Shown piece after piece: positions 63,236-64,000 of a stretch of DNA of 64,000 nucleotides. The notes under the pieces are model-generated. The model was not told the origin of the DNA, did not search any database, and worked only from the letters and a program-made list of their open reading frames with translations. The DNA comes from Eubacterium ruminantium. Lineage in GTDB: Bacteria; Bacillota; Clostridia; Lachnospirales; Lachnospiraceae. The stretch spans positions 358,673 to 422,672 of the forward strand of contig FNUU01000001.1 in assembly GCA_900108205.1 (NCBI GenBank), written 5' to 3'. How positions within the stretch are numbered: the stretch's first letter is position 1; each line of letters starts with the position of its first letter. The position numbers and the translations under genes are program-made.

Positions 63236-64000
63236 TTTTTCCCTCCGAACATGGAATCAGAGACTTCTTTAATATCCTTCTCAAAGCTTTCCTTGGAAAG
63301 CTTCTCGTCCAGTTCTGTAAGCTCCTTCAGAGAAACATTCGGCTTATAAATGACATCCAGATAGGTCTTTGTAACAAAATGAGAAGCCTGCTTCTTAACA
63401 CTCTGGATACCGAATTCAGCCAGATAGTCTTCATTACTCTTAGTCTTCTTATAAGCCTTTACCATTTCTTTATCCATACGTTTAAGCCTTGTCAGAAGAT
63501 TCAGCCTTGCCTCTGAAATATCATAAATATTTTTAAATGTTATCTCCGGATTCTTCATGATCTTACCGTTTCCTTCAAGGAAAAGGTTTCTTTTCTCTTC
63601 CAGTCCGTATAAAGCCACAAGCTTTCTAGCTTTCTCATCTATCTGATTGAAATCCATTTCTGCGAAGCTTCTGCCTTCAACACCGGCAAAAACATCAAGG
63701 GATCTGGTCGTGTGTTCCAGACAATTAATATAAACCGGAATAGTCTTCACTGAATCAAGAGCCGCTGCCAGTCTTTCCTTCTTACTTTTATCACGTGTCT
63801 TAAACAGCGGATTATTATTCTCTTTATAATAATTCTTTGCAGTCTCCTGATATTCCTTAAGCACCTTCTTCAGTTCTTCCTGGGATACAGCGCCCTTTTC
63901 CATGACCTCTATACATTCCAGAAGCTTAGCCTTCATCTCTGTAATGCGGTTAAGCCCTTTATCATTTTTAGCATTTTGCTTAGCTTCAGCGTTTTTCTCA
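63232..64000 (-). CDS. Unknown helical protein (5' truncated by window)
   Basis: A helical, Lys/Glu-rich protein (ECIEVMEKGAVSQEELKKVLKEY; LVALYGLEEKRNLFLEGN; DEKLSKESFEKDIKEVSDSM). The frame has no stop up to the window edge and no ribosome binding site before the ATG at 63936, so the real start is probably outside. I do not recognise the family. It overlaps the aminopeptidase start by 4 nt, so the two are coupled. Confidence 0.6.
   Translation of the reverse strand, partial: EKNAEAKQNAKNDKGLNRITEMKAKLLECIEVMEKGAVSQEELKKVLKEYQETAKNYYKENNNPLFKTRDKSKKERLAAALDSVKTIPVYINCLEHTTRSLDVFAGVEGRSFAEMDFNQIDEKARKLVALYGLEEKRNLFLEGNGKIMKNPEITFKNIYDISEARLNLLTRLKRMDKEMVKAYKKTKSNEDYLAEFGIQSVKKQASHFVTKTYLDVIYKPNVSLKELTELDEKLSKESFEKDIKEVSDSMFGGKK

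Overview
The window reads as chromosomal DNA of a low-GC Gram-positive anaerobe, most likely a Lachnospiraceae-type member of the Clostridia. The signs are strong GGAGG-type ribosome binding sites, a gapA-pgk-tpiA glycolytic run, a MetA with Glu111, a tmRNA tag ending EDNLAIAA, a group IIC intron reverse transcriptase of the kind found in Eubacterium/Roseburia relatives, and several large secreted proteins with MBG/YDG and Ig-like repeats. The species cannot be fixed from the sequence. Almost all genes lie on the minus strand. The plus-strand exceptions are a DtxR-like regulator, a YprB-like nuclease, a PHP phosphatase, metA and an Lrp-type regulator.

Layout. 0-9.5 kb: a truncated beta-propeller sensor, an ArgD-like aminotransferase, Tex, and a heterodimeric ABC exporter with one degenerate ATP site. 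9.6-20 kb: a surface-protein region with an unusual lipoprotein joining an acetolactate decarboxylase to a VanX-type D-Ala-D-Ala dipeptidase, a 1168-residue MBG wall protein, a 1.1-kb non-coding region (74-bp tandem repeats, a 19-bp-stem hairpin, an orphan terminator), and a secreted Ig-like protein. 20-24.4 kb: ssrA, smpB, rnr and secG, a trans-translation and RNA-decay neighbourhood. 24.5-29.6 kb: a TetM-like translational GTPase fused to a Rae1/YacP-type NYN endoribonuclease, then mscL and a CbxX/SpoVK-type AAA+ ATPase. 29.7-33 kb: tpiA, pgk, gapA. 33.2-36.1 kb: a conflict-type locus with a barnase-like lipoprotein RNase, barstar, an unknown protein and a microbial PARG fused to DUF1653. 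36.4-41.4 kb: a five-gene ABC-2 exporter plus two-component operon. 41.4-43.3 kb: mostly non-coding, with two tandem terminator-ended units that look like paired small RNAs, and many copies of a structured ~117-bp repeat. 43.3-47.2 kb: PHP phosphatase, metA, and a group IIC intron inserted exactly beside the ligA terminator. 47-53 kb: ligA, a HerA-like ATPase, an RluF-like pseudouridine synthase, an Lrp regulator, a membrane protein and tRNA-Arg(CCG). 53-62 kb: the classic rimP-nusA-ylxR-ylxQ-infB-rbfA-nrnA-truB-ribF operon, with marked low-complexity expansions in NusA (acidic) and IF2 (ten 14-residue Arg-rich repeats). 62-64 kb: an aminopeptidase P and a truncated unknown.

The strongest leads are the GTPase-NYN fusion (a possible dedicated ribosome A-site mRNA cleavage factor), the ALDC-VanX fusion lipoprotein, the barnase/barstar/PARG locus, the tandem small-RNA candidates, and the dispersed structured repeat family.
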